Source: Candidatus Methanovirga meridionalis
Lineage (GTDB): Archaea; Methanobacteriota; Methanobacteria; Methanobacteriales; Methanobacteriaceae
Assembly: GCA_031289325.1 (NCBI GenBank)
Contig: JAITPS010000013.1
Span: 1-29,923, forward strand
Direction of reading: 5' to 3'
DNA: 29,923 nucleotides
Shown: positions 1-8,708 of the stretch, piece by piece
How the letters are laid out: each line of letters begins with the position of its first letter
Position numbering within the stretch: position 1 is the stretch's first letter
The notes under the pieces: model-generated
The model's database searches: none
What the model was told of the DNA's origin: nothing
The model's input: the letters and a program-made list of their open reading frames with translations, nothing else
Made by a program: the position numbers and the translations under genes

Positions 1-605
1 AACAGATGAATATAGAGACATTAATAACTAATATAATTCACAAGATATTAGCATCACCTTCAGAATTAAAAGAATTATATGGGCTGATGGCAAATAGAGA
101 AAGGATATGATGTTTTAAAGGATATGATGTTTTAAAGGATATGATGTTTTAAAGGATATGATGTTTTAAAGGATATGATGTTTTAAAGGATATGATGTTT
201 TAAAGGATATGATGTTTTAAAAAATAAGATACATATAGAAAATTTCTCAGGCAAAAGACAATTAATGATAGAACAAGACTTTTACTCACAAGTACTCATG
301 TATAAACATGATAATAAGCATTGAAAAAGATTGTAATCGCCAAATAAGGAAGTTAAAAAAATATAAAAATTGTGAACATGAATATAAAATAAATATGAAC
401 TTATTAGCAGGTAAATTGAAAATTAACTTGTTTAAAATAATATTTGCAGAAAAAAGAAGAAAGAAAGAGAATATGGAAAGAAGTGTATAATACAGTGACA
501 AGATACTTAATAAAAGTTAAAGAGAACCCAAAGGGGAGCGAAAAAATAATACAACAAAGAAAAAATACCCATATAATAATAGAAAGAATTTTTAAACGAA
601 AATAA
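1..605 (+). pseudogene. IS4-type (DDE) transposase, C-terminal remnant, broken
   Basis: Three reading frames together rebuild the C-terminal part of an IS4-family transposase. Frame 3 (3-86) gives ETLITNIIHKI...ELKELYGL. Frame 1 resumes at 88 with WQIEKGYDVL and continues after a tandem repeat with LKNKIHIENFSGK..MIEQDFYSQ (to about 320). Frame 2 (308-490) gives YKINMNLLAGKLK. Frame 3 (471-605) gives the basic tail. Joined, Y-G-L-(R)-W-Q-I-E-K-G-Y-D-V-L-K fits the IS4 YREK signature Y-x2-R-x3-E-x6-K; the Arg codon seems lost through a 2-base deletion at 87. The gene is therefore dead: at least three frameshifts plus an expanded repeat with stops. The N-terminal part lies outside the window. 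The assignment rests on motif recognition; the recovered C-terminal wording (IENFSG, IEQDFY) is typical of the family. Confidence 0.75.
103..221 (+). repeat. 17-bp tandem repeat, seven perfect copies
   Basis: GGATATGATGTTTTAAA is repeated seven times without a mismatch. In frame 1 one unit plus following bases reads GYDVLK, which is part of the YREK signature of the surrounding transposase remnant. The repeat is thus an expansion of coding sequence. Six extra units add 102 bp, a multiple of three, but the units are read in different frames and give stops (first in frame 1 at 130). Confidence 0.95.
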
Positions 606-627
606 GAAAATAACTAAAAATTAGACC

Positions 628-688
628 AAAAAATCCTTAACTTGACAGAGTTGATTTTTATTCAATGATGTCAACTTAAGGATTTTTA
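628..688. terminator. Stem-loop after the transposase remnant (IS end or terminator)
   Basis: AAAAATCCTTAACTTGAC is followed about 23 bases later by GTCAACTTAAGGATTTTT, an inverted repeat of about 18 bp with one mismatch, ending in a T-rich run. It lies 23 bp past the last stop of the IS4 remnant. It could be a transcription terminator or part of the insertion-sequence end. Confidence 0.5.
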
Positions 689-745
689 TTTTTATTTTTT
701 CTTTATTTTTTTTCATTAAACTTAATTTCACATTATTAATAGTAA

Positions 746-895
746 TTTTAATAATAGAAATTTTAATAATAGAAATTTTAATAATAGAAATTTTAATAAT
801 AGAAATTTTAATAATAGAAATTTTAATAATAGAAATTTAAATAAAAGAAATTTAAATAAAAGAAATTTAAATAAAAGAAATTTAAATAAAAGAAA
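746..895. repeat. 15-bp minisatellite (6 + 4 copies)
   Basis: Six copies of TTTTAATAATAGAAA (746-835) are followed directly by four copies of TTTAAATAAAAGAAA (836-895), with the 15-bp phase kept throughout. Non-coding. Confidence 0.95.
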
Positions 896-960
896 TTTTA
901 ATAATAATAAATTATTGCTGTTTAATTAATTAAATTAAAGAATTTAAAGATTTCAAAAAT

Positions 961-1095
961 AAATTGAAAAAAAATAAATTGAAAAAAAATAAATTAAAAG
1001 AAAATAAATTGAAAAAAAATAAATTAAAAGAAAATAAATTAAAAGAAAATAAATTAAAAGAAAATAAATTGAAATAAACTAAATTGAAAGAAAAT
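961..1095. repeat. 15-bp minisatellite (9 copies)
   Basis: Nine 15-bp units of the type AAATTGAAAAAAAAT or AAATTAAAAGAAAAT lie just past the stop codon of the helicase gene. The reverse strand reads as an open frame of FNLFS/FNLFF pentapeptides. This is a by-product of the 15-bp period and is not called as a gene. Confidence 0.95.
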
Positions 1096-1137
1096 AACAG
1101 AAAATAATAAATAAATATAAATAAATAATTTATAAAT

Positions 1138-4100
1138 TTAAATATCACTTCTTCTTAAAGTAAACAAGTTTTTAAGTTCTTTATCATTCATTTCAGTGAC
1201 AAAATTCTCTCCAGTTCCAACAGTAATTTCAGCTAACTCTTTCTTTTTGACTAAAACTGTGTTGATCTCTTCTTCAAATGTTCCACTACTTATAAATCTA
1301 TAAACCATTACATTCTTCTTCTGACCTATTCTATAAACACGGTCAGTGGCTTGATTTTCAACAGCTGGATTCCACCATAAATCATAATGAATTACATTTG
1401 TGGCTGCTGTTAAATTTAATCCTGTCCCACCTGCTTTAAGAGAAACAATCATGATCCTTAACTTAGGATTATTCTGGAAATCATCAATCATTTTATCACG
1501 AGTTTTACGTCTAAGACTTCCATGATAAAATAATACTTTTATATCAAATGTTTTCTCAAGTAACTCTTGTATTATTTTTCCCATTTGAACAAACTGAGTG
1601 AAAATAACCACTTTTTCTTTATTGTATTCTATATTTTCTAAAATATCTATTAACATTTCCATTTTTCCTGATTGTTCAACACTAAACTTATTAGATTTAG
1701 TATATTGGGCTGGATGATTACATATTTGTTTTAATGACATTATTAACTTTAAAACAAGCCCTTTCCTTTCAATACCATCACTATTTTCAATTTCATTTAA
1801 AACCGTGTCAATTGTTTTCTGATATAATGTTGCTTGGTCTTTAGTTAAATAACAGTACATTTCATTCTCTACTTTATCAGGTAAATCATTTATAATTGTT
1901 TTATCGGTTTTTAATCGTCTTAGAATAAATGGAGAAGTTATTTTCTTAAACCTTTCTAAGATATCTAAATCCCTATCTTTTTCAATTGGACTTACAAAAT
2001 CTGTTTTGAATTTTTTATGACCTTCTAAATAGCTTTTATTAGTAAAATCAAATATACTCCAATAATCTGTTAATCTGTTTTCAACAGGAGTGCCTGTTAA
2101 AGCTATTCTGTGTTCACAATTCAATTTTTTAATAAGTTGACTTTGTTTTGTAGATGGATTTTTAATATTCTGTGCTTCATCAACCACAATTAAAAACCAA
2201 TGATTACCATTAAACACTTTAAAATCACTTCTAATCATACCATAAGAAGTTATTATAAGATCCACATCAGAGTCAATTTCACGATCATCTCCATGATATA
2301 TCATAGATTTTAAATCTGGGGTGAACTTTTTAATTTCATTTTCCCAATTTAAGAGAACAGCTGTTGGAGCTATAACCAATACTTTTTGTTTATTTAGATA
2401 ATTGTTGTTCTTAAAATGCAATACCGTGGTTAGTACTTGTACGGTTTTACCAAGACCCATATCATCAGCCAATATACTTCCAAAGTGCATGAACATGTTT
2501 TGAACAAGCCATGAAAAACCTCTTTTTTGATATGGTCTTAAAGTTCCATTTATATTTTTTGGTAAATTGACATCTTCATAATTAGATATTTCTTCTTTTA
2601 CCTTTGAAAAATAGGTATCAATATTAACATTCATATCTTCATAAGTTGAACTTAAAATGGTTTGAAGTATTTCATTACTTTTCAATTTCTTAGGAATTTT
2701 CTTAATTTTTTTAGAGACAATATCTGTTTCTCTTTCATTGATCCTATATAATCTATTATCTAATTTAATAAATGATGGAGAATTTTTAACTAATTTTTTA
2801 AACTCTTTAAAACTGACTTTTCTATCACCCATAGCTATTTTCCAATCAAAATCAACAAGATTTTCTAAATTTAAAATACCCTGTTTTAAATCAGATTTCT
2901 TATCAAGTTTTTTTGAAGGTTTTAAATCCATACTAATTTTAGGAACAGTAACCTCTTCTAATGATTTTGGTAGTTGAACCTTAAAATTTAAAATCTTTAA
3001 ATTAGGTAATATTTCAAAATAGAATTCATCAAAAAATCCCAAACCAAAGCTTAATTTCTTACCTTTATTGATTAATTCATTTATTTGAGGGAAATATTGA
3101 TTAAGTAAATATAAATCAGCCAATAGCTTAACCTTATCATACCCTTTATATTTCTTTAATCCATGTTTAATTGTTTTATTATTTTTTAATTTTAAATCAA
3201 GATGGAATAAATCATTTTTCTCAATTAAAGTTAAATAAACTTCTCTTTCATTTTCAAAAGATAATAGTTTTGAAAGCCATTCATTAACACGAATTAATCT
3301 ATCACTATCAACATAAAAATCATGCTTAATAATTTTATTGTTAAAGAATAACTTAAAAACATCCTCATTTTTTAAATTACTAAAGCTTTTAGCAGAATTT
3401 TCATGAATAAATAGAGAGATAAAAATTCCAAATAAAATCTTTGTTTGTTCATACTTGGAAATTTCCTTATTGTCAATTAATACTAAATCATCAGGACAGT
3501 TAATAGCTATTTCATTGAATAAATTCTCAATATCCTCATTAAATAATGCTGGAATCCATCTTAAGAAATAAAATCCATCGTCTGTTTCTAATAATTCAGG
3601 AATAATAGCATTCTTTTCTATAAGTTTGGATGCAAATTCAAAAACCATATATGCAAATTGTATATTGTAATCGTATTGATTTATTAATGATTTAGGCATT
3701 TCAAAAAGAAATTCATAAAATAGAAAAGCAGAATAATTGATTTTAGTAATATTATATTTACTAATCTCACCAATAACATCATAATTAATAAAATTTGAGA
3801 TATACTCTAATTCATAGTTCTTATTTAATTTAAATTGTAAATCATCCATATTCCATGGATTGTCCCATTTCATTTTAAATAATCTTTTTTTAAATTCAAA
3901 ATCGGTTTCATCACTATTTTTAACCATAAAAGGTCCAAAGTTAAGAGTTAATAATTCACCCATCATAAACCTATTTCTATTTTTAAACCAATGATTCATA
4001 TTTGTAAATACTACTTTTCTAAAATCCATACTAAAAAACTTAGGATTTCTTGATAAAAACTTTTCAATTGTTTCTCTAATATTTGGAAGTTTATGAAGAT

Positions 4101-4890
4101 GATAATTTAAAATATCCATGTTAACTTGCTTATATTCCTCAAGATTGTCATTAGCATCTTCATTCTCAAGATTGTCCGTATCCTCAAGATTAATATTATC
4201 ATCGTAATCTTCACTATTAAGTTCATTTTTAGATTCATTATCATCGTAATCTTCGCTATTAAGTTTAGATTCATTATCATCGCTTTTAGAAAAATTATTA
4301 ATTGATACCAATCCAATAGTATTTTCAATATTTCTATCTTTTAATAAATCTTCTTTTAATAGATCACTATATTTACTAATTTCATGAAGATTAATTTCAG
4401 TATAAGGTTCAAGTGTTTCTTCTAAGTCTAAGCCACGAATTTTAAAAAGAAGTTTAGGATTTTTATCAACCTCAACACCAAACATGTAAAATAGAATCAT
4501 CAAATGTTCACATGGGATTCCTTTACAATAGCATGATGTGTTTAACTGGTCAAAGGAATCTGGAATTAATTGAATGTTGTTATCTAATAGATCTTTACAA
4601 AATTCTTTTGAGATTTTATTTTGTAGTAAATCTATTAAATGTAATGGGGAACTTTCAATAAGACTTTCAATATTTTTCTTTTCCTTTGAAGTGAACTTTT
4701 CAAAGGTAATTTTCGGATTTATTTTTTCAGATATGCCCATATCATACATTGTGCATTGAAGATTATTGTCCTGAATTGCTTTTTTTAATCCAAGTTTGTT
4801 ACTTTTATAATAGTTTCGTCCAAAATTATATGCTCGTTTAAATTCTTTCTTATCTGCTAATGAAAGCCATTTTTCAGCCCACCAATTCAT
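1138..4890 (-). CDS. SWIM zinc finger SNF2-family DEAD/DEAH-like helicase
   Basis: A 1250-residue Swi2/Snf2 ATPase, a DNA translocase class that remodels protein-DNA complexes; the specific role in archaea is not settled. The N-terminus has a SWIM-type zinc finger (C120-x-C122..C127-x-H129). Next comes an acidic low-complexity stretch at about 203-252 with a repeated NSEDYDDN block, then a long unassigned middle region. The ATPase occupies the C-terminal 450 residues: Walker A DDMGLGKT near 807, DEAQ near 903, TGTPVENR near 930, and the helicase C lobe with GGTGLNL and QATDRVYRIGQ near 1180. All catalytic motifs are intact. The ATG at 4890 has a GAGG ribosome site 7-8 bases upstream. It stands alone, with no restriction, DISARM or other defence genes beside it. 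The family call is firm; a role in repair or defence would be a guess. Confidence 0.93.
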   Translation of the reverse strand: MNWWAEKWLSLADKKEFKRAYNFGRNYYKSNKLGLKKAIQDNNLQCTMYDMGISEKINPKITFEKFTSKEKKNIESLIESSPLHLIDLLQNKISKEFCKDLLDNNIQLIPDSFDQLNTSCYCKGIPCEHLMILFYMFGVEVDKNPKLLFKIRGLDLEETLEPYTEINLHEISKYSDLLKEDLLKDRNIENTIGLVSINNFSKSDDNESKLNSEDYDDNESKNELNSEDYDDNINLEDTDNLENEDANDNLEEYKQVNMDILNYHLHKLPNIRETIEKFLSRNPKFFSMDFRKVVFTNMNHWFKNRNRFMMGELLTLNFGPFMVKNSDETDFEFKKRLFKMKWDNPWNMDDLQFKLNKNYELEYISNFINYDVIGEISKYNITKINYSAFLFYEFLFEMPKSLINQYDYNIQFAYMVFEFASKLIEKNAIIPELLETDDGFYFLRWIPALFNEDIENLFNEIAINCPDDLVLIDNKEISKYEQTKILFGIFISLFIHENSAKSFSNLKNEDVFKLFFNNKIIKHDFYVDSDRLIRVNEWLSKLLSFENEREVYLTLIEKNDLFHLDLKLKNNKTIKHGLKKYKGYDKVKLLADLYLLNQYFPQINELINKGKKLSFGLGFFDEFYFEILPNLKILNFKVQLPKSLEEVTVPKISMDLKPSKKLDKKSDLKQGILNLENLVDFDWKIAMGDRKVSFKEFKKLVKNSPSFIKLDNRLYRINERETDIVSKKIKKIPKKLKSNEILQTILSSTYEDMNVNIDTYFSKVKEEISNYEDVNLPKNINGTLRPYQKRGFSWLVQNMFMHFGSILADDMGLGKTVQVLTTVLHFKNNNYLNKQKVLVIAPTAVLLNWENEIKKFTPDLKSMIYHGDDREIDSDVDLIITSYGMIRSDFKVFNGNHWFLIVVDEAQNIKNPSTKQSQLIKKLNCEHRIALTGTPVENRLTDYWSIFDFTNKSYLEGHKKFKTDFVSPIEKDRDLDILERFKKITSPFILRRLKTDKTIINDLPDKVENEMYCYLTKDQATLYQKTIDTVLNEIENSDGIERKGLVLKLIMSLKQICNHPAQYTKSNKFSVEQSGKMEMLIDILENIEYNKEKVVIFTQFVQMGKIIQELLEKTFDIKVLFYHGSLRRKTRDKMIDDFQNNPKLRIMIVSLKAGGTGLNLTAATNVIHYDLWWNPAVENQATDRVYRIGQKKNVMVYRFISSGTFEEEINTVLVKKKELAEITVGTGENFVTEMNDKELKNLFTLRRSDI

Positions 4891-5165
4891 AAATTTCCTC
4901 TTTCAATGATTAAATTTTTGTTATATATCTTATTTTTTATAATTATAATCTAATATCTTATTTTTTGTAATAATATCTTATTTTTATAACTATTTAAATT
5001 TTTTTTAAATTTTTTGTAATTATTTAAATTTTTTGTAATTATTTAAATTTTTTTTAAATTTTTTGTAATTATTTAAATTTTTTATAATTATAATTTAATA
5101 TCTTATTTTTTATATTTTTTATAATTTAATATCTTATTTTTTATAATTATTTAATATATTTATTT
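4891..5165. other. AT-rich gene-free spacer with irregular short repeats
   Basis: Upstream region of the helicase gene. It is made of imperfect copies of AATATCTTATTTTTTATAAT and AATTATTTAAATTTTTTGT. No gene, tRNA or clear promoter could be singled out. Confidence 0.6.
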
Positions 5166-5260
5166 TATAGTGGATTCTATAAAGTTTTTAATAAATAATT
5201 TTTTTAAGAATATAATATTATTAAAAAATATTAATTTAAAATTATTTATATTATTTAAAA

Positions 5261-5590
5261 TTTAAAATTATAAGTTTTTATAAAATAATATTTCAAATTA
5301 TAAATTTTTACAAATTAATATTTAAAATTATAGGTTTTTATACATGAATATTTAAAATTATAACTTTTTATACATTAATATTTAAAATTACAAATTTTTA
5401 TAAAATAATATTTAAAATTACAAATTTTTATAAAATAATAATTAAAATTATAAATTCTTATACAATAATATTTCAAATTATAAATTTTTATAAAATAATA
5501 ATTAAAATTATAAATTCTTATACAATAATATTTAAAATTACAAATTTTTATAAAATAATATTTAAAATTACAGGTTTTTATACACCAATA
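5261..5590. repeat. 30-bp minisatellite inside element A, 11 copies
   Basis: Eleven units of TTTAAAATTATAAATTTTTA plus ten further bases (TAAAATAATA-like), in exact 30-bp phase with point differences between units. The same core occurs once in compact copies of the element, so this is an internal expansion. Confidence 0.93.
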
Positions 5591-5618
5591 TTTAAAATTA
5601 AATAATTTAATAAAAAAA

Positions 5619-5688
5619 TTTATTATTCAAAATTTATTATTCAAAATTTATTATTCAAAATTTATTATTCAAAATTTATTATTCAAAA
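5619..5688. repeat. 14-bp minisatellite inside element A, 5 copies
   Basis: TTTATTATTCAAAA is repeated five times without change, directly before the right terminal repeat. Compact copies have one such unit. Confidence 0.93.
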
Positions 5689-5915
5689 TTTAAGAACTTT
5701 TGCATAATGACTATAATTTAAAATTAGTTATATTAATTAAAATATATTTATATTACTTAAAATTATTGATTTTTATAAACTGATATTTAAAATTAAATAA
5801 CCCACCATATAAACTGATATTTAAAATTAAATAACCCAATATATTTTAATTTTAGATAAAACTGATTGTAATGTTTTGGATTTAAAAATAAATCATACAA
5901 TAAATAGGTAATAAA

Positions 5916-6533
5916 ATGGGAAAAAAGTTTGATTTAAAAACTTATTTAGTTACAAATAGAGATAATAAAACAGATCAAGAATTTTTTAATATAGTTGAAC
6001 AATCTATACTTGGTGGAGTATCCATTATTCAACTTAGAGAGAAAACAACTAATTCTAAAGAATTTTATGAGATGGCTATTAAATTAAAGAACTTATGTGA
6101 TGAATATAATATTCCTTTAATCATAAACGATAGATTAGATATAGCTATTGCGATTAATGCTGATGGTGTTCATGTTGGAGATGAAGATATTCCTGGAAAT
6201 ATTGTAAGGGATATTATTGGTTCTGATAAGATATTAGGTATATCAGCTTCTAATGTTGATGATGCGATAGTTGCTGAGGAAAACTCTGCAGATTATATTG
6301 GGGTGGGTGCAGTTTTTCCCACAAAATCAAAGGACACTAATGAAATATCTATTGAACAACTAAAAAATATAGTGGAGAGTGTTAATATTCCTGTTGTAGC
6401 AATAGGAGGAATAAATGAAGATAATATTTCCTTATTAAAAAACACTGGAATAAAAGGAGTTGCAGTTATATCTGCAATAATGGGATCTGATAACCCTAAA
6501 AAAACATCTGAAAATCTGAGGAATAATTTCTAA
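5916..6533 (+). CDS. thiE: Thiamine-phosphate synthase
   Basis: A 205-residue TIM-barrel enzyme that joins HMP-pyrophosphate and thiazole phosphate into thiamine monophosphate in the cytoplasm. Seen motifs: YLVTNRD at the N-terminus, IIQLREK (phosphate and substrate site), IINDRLDIA, GVHVGDED, YIGVGAVFPTKSK (the pyrophosphate loop), VVAIGGI and GVAVISAI (phosphate-binding C-terminal loops). The length is normal for ThiE. An AGGT site lies 7 bases before the ATG. No thiM, thiC or thiD is beside it and no THI-box riboswitch was recognised upstream; the upstream DNA is family 1 element A and its debris. Confidence 0.95.
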   Translation: MGKKFDLKTYLVTNRDNKTDQEFFNIVEQSILGGVSIIQLREKTTNSKEFYEMAIKLKNLCDEYNIPLIINDRLDIAIAINADGVHVGDEDIPGNIVRDIIGSDKILGISASNVDDAIVAEENSADYIGVGAVFPTKSKDTNEISIEQLKNIVESVNIPVVAIGGINEDNISLLKNTGIKGVAVISAIMGSDNPKKTSENLRNNF

Positions 6534-6710
6534 ATCTTAATTTTTATGTTTAGTTATAGTTTAATAGTGAGAATTCAAAACTAATGATTTATAATTCATT
6601 AAATAATTTTATACATGTATGACAGCATCTAAACAGATGTTTTTAATGATCAAATCACTATTTACATCAATGATTAATTTTATATTAAGATTATTCAGAT
6701 GCTTCTTTGA

Positions 6711-7138
6711 TTAATAGTGCATTGATGAGTTTTTATAATTATATAATGCACTAATCATTTGTTTATCATTCTTTAAAAGCGATTCAATTGATTTTAACAA
6801 GTTTGTGTAGATGATCTTTTTCATCTCTTCAAGTTTCTTAGCATTCACTTCTATTTTTCTTTTTACTCATCTTTTACTTTTTCAACATACTTTTTTAAAT
6901 CTTTTATAATATCCTTTTTAGTTTTTTTAGGATTATAATTCATTATAAATAATTGTTAGTACTTTTTCATGCCCCGATAATTCATTTTTTAGGAATTCAA
7001 TGAATTTTTTAGGAATTCAATGAATTTTATAACATCCCATAATAATTTATCTGGATTTTGAACCATGATATTCTTTTTTGATTTCTTACAAATAGTTGTT
7101 GGTGAATTAGATATATTTTGAGTCGTTACTTCGCCCAT
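6711..7138 (-). pseudogene. Degraded small gene of unknown function
   Basis: Three consecutive open segments in different frames read as one decayed gene: MGEVTTQNISNSP..IKFIEFLK from 7138, MNYNPKKTKKDII..KVKDE (6943-6863), and KRKIEVNAKKLEEMKKIIY..NSSMHY (6866-6711). The first break is a perfect 20-bp tandem duplication (6985-7004 and 7005-7024). Removing one copy extends the frame to FIEFLKNELSGHEKVLTIIYNEL. The product would be small, lysine-rich and largely helical. It starts 9 bases beyond the stop of the IS630 fragment, so both may be parts of one decayed mobile region. No family recognised. Confidence 0.5.
6985..7024. repeat. 20-bp perfect tandem duplication
   Basis: TTTTTTAGGAATTCAATGAA occurs twice back to back. 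Because 20 is not a multiple of three it breaks the reading frame of the surrounding minus-strand gene. Confidence 0.9.
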
Positions 7139-7146
7139 TAAAAAAA

Positions 7147-7659
7147 TTAAATACTCATACCAGTTATATTTTTTTTAGTTTTTTTTAATATTCTTTGAGT
7201 ATTCTTTGGTATTTTAGAAGATTCAACATATACTTTCTTGTATGTGTATCCTAATTTATGAACAATTAAGGTGACTTGTTTTAAAGAGTAATCAACCTTG
7301 AAATTCTCTTTAATGAAAGCATGAACTTTTCTTGTATTTAAATAATGATTATGACTCATCCATTCATCCAGCTCATTAAACTGTTCATCTGTTAATTTGG
7401 CTTTTTTACCACAATTTTTATATTTTGGGTGCAATCCTTCGTATCCACCATCATTCCATTCATCTAACCATCTATGACCAGTAGATAAACTGATTTCCAT
7501 GATTTCATTTGCTTCCTCAACAGTCTTACCATTGTACAAATGTCGGATGAATAATAATTTTTTAACGACACTCGGATTCGTTTTACTGCTGTTAGTCCAT
7601 TTAGTTAATTTTGACTTTTTAACATGGATTTCAACTCTTTTCTGAATTTTATTTGCCAT
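7147..7659 (-). pseudogene. IS630-type transposase, N-terminal half only
   Basis: A 170-residue open frame matching the DNA-binding half of IS630-family transposases. A helix-turn-helix lies at about residues 28-75 (KKLLFIRHLYNGKTVEEANE, then STGHRWLDEWNDGGYEGL). A winged helix follows at about 85-145 (LTDEQFNELDEWM, YSLKQVTLIVHKLGYTYKK), then the linker ESSKIPKNTQRI. In the full enzyme the DDE catalytic domain would start here, but the frame stops after a further 20 residues and no DDE remains were found in the next 600 bp. It cannot catalyse transposition. The kept half is intact and could still bind DNA if expressed, but no ribosome site is visible. Confidence 0.75.
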
Positions 7660-7726
7660 AGTTTATAACTGTATTTTATTGCTTTTATACTTTATGTATT
7701 AAACTATATGAGTATGGAGATTGGAA

Positions 7727-8049
7727 TGGTTAATAAAAGCTTTAATCCTTGTTTTAGTGGAATTAAACATACAAAAAGAATTATTTCTCATGTCAACATG
7801 CCAATAAATAAGTTTTAATCCTTGTTTTAGTGGAATATCAGTGCTGACAATTGGTATGATATACTTAAATCACTAAATAAGCTTTAATCCTTGTTTTAGT
7901 GGAATTCGGATAATCTGATCGTGTATGCTGCGGATTCTCTGTCAATAAATAAGTTTTAATCCTTGTTTTAGTGGAATAATAACTAAATAAGGAGGTGATA
8001 AATTATGTTTATGTCAATAAATAAATTTTAATCCTTGTTTTAGTGGAAT
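7727..8049 (-). CRISPR. CRISPR array, five repeats and four spacers, no cas genes nearby
   Basis: Five copies of a repeat with invariant core TTTAATCCTTGTTTTAGTGG(AAT), extended on the left by a weaker GTCAATAAATAAG part (total up to about 37 bp). Core starts are 7741, 7814, 7883, 7955 and 8027, spaced 73, 69, 72 and 72 bp. The four spacers of about 35-38 bp are unrelated to each other. On the minus strand the core ends GGATTAAAAC, like the 3' handle of many archaeal type I-B repeats, and the leftmost repeat is the most diverged. Both points suggest transcription on the minus strand with the leader to the right (beyond 8050). No cas gene is present in the window, so the array is orphan or served from elsewhere. 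Confidence 0.85.
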
Positions 8050-8708
8050 AGCTAAGATTTTTTCTTGGATCATCTTAAAAAAACATTGAAAATAATTATT
8101 TTTTTTGAAGTTTTGTGCAAACCTTGAAAACATAATCCTATTAATATTGTATTGCACAATCTAATATAAATAGTTTTCAAATTTATGTATTTGATCATGA
8201 AAATATTTTAATTTTTAAGCTCTTTTTGTTTAAATAATTTTTAGAAATTACAACATCAATCATTAAATTTTTCTTTAATTATTTAACAATGTGTCTGATT
8301 ATCATGAAAAATCCAAGATAGTTGAGTTGATGTTTAACTTATCTTAAGAATTATTTCATGATAATTTTGAAAAATACGATGGATAATTCGTTTAAATTCA
8401 AAATTCTAACTTAAATAGTTTCAAATTTTTAAATAGAATTAATACAATCTAAATTAAAATTTGAATTCTATTTAATTAAAATAAAAATTTTTGAATCTTC
8501 TGAATTTGAAATCAAAGCTATTTGCATCGACTAAAAATTTTACTTTAAATTTTAATTGTTTAAAAACTGTTATTTTTTTAATTTAAGGAACATAAAACTT
8601 TATTTTAAGAATCATCTTTCAAAAAATTTGTACTTTTAAAAAATATATAATATTTAACTGTGAATTATACTAAATAATCATGAAAATCTCGTTAATTTTT
8701 TATATTTT
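8050..8708. other. Gene-free AT-rich stretch; possible CRISPR leader side
   Basis: No convincing gene on either strand. If the array is transcribed leftward, its leader would be at about 8050-8250. Nearby are TTGTGCAA (8112-8119) and TTGCACAA (8152-8159), which form an inverted repeat. A separate long stem-loop at 8298-8365 is listed on its own. The rest is A/T runs. Confidence 0.5.
8298..8365. other. Long stem-loop of unknown role
   Basis: ATTATCATGAAA (8298-8309) pairs perfectly with TTTCATGATAAT (8354-8365). Inside it AAGATA (8315-8320) pairs with TATCTT (8340-8345). Twelve plus six paired bases in DNA this AT-rich is more than the surroundings show. It could be a small RNA, a terminator or an inverted-repeat relic; no family recognised. 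Confidence 0.4.

Larger units (their letters stand above)
5166..5715 (+). mobile_element. MITE-like element, family 1, copy A (complete, expanded)
   Basis: The left end TATAGTGGATTCTATAAAG runs on to TTTTTAATAAATAA, and the right end TTAAGAACTTTTGCATAATG runs on to ACTATA. The two ends are imperfect inverted repeats of about 26 bp. The interior has no coding capacity; most of it is two minisatellites annotated separately. At 550 bp it is much longer than the compact copies (194-214 bp) because of these expansions. The right end lies 200 bp upstream of thiE. Confidence 0.7.

Noticed and set aside
308..490. Stand-alone 60-aa lysine-rich gene
   Set aside because: Its sequence continues the IS4 transposase remnant in a shifted frame, so it is part of a pseudogene.
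286..501. Minus-strand 71-aa hydrophobic frame
   Set aside because: It is the antisense of the transposase remnant; the hydrophobicity comes from reading A-rich lysine codons backwards.
930..1148. Minus-strand open frame of FNLFS/FNLFF pentapeptides
   Set aside because: It is produced by the 15-bp minisatellite, overlaps the helicase end, has no ribosome site and starts inside the helicase coding region.
1138..4890. SNF2 helicase as part of a defence island
   Set aside because: No restriction, methylase, nuclease or other defence partner lies beside it, and the CRISPR array is 3 kb away without cas genes.
5261..5590. 30-bp repeats as a CRISPR array
   Set aside because: The units are directly abutting without spacers and belong to an expanded MITE interior.
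5716..5915. THI-box riboswitch before thiE
   Set aside because: No conserved CUGAGA-type or other thi-box core is visible; the stretch is AT-rich debris of the family 1 element.
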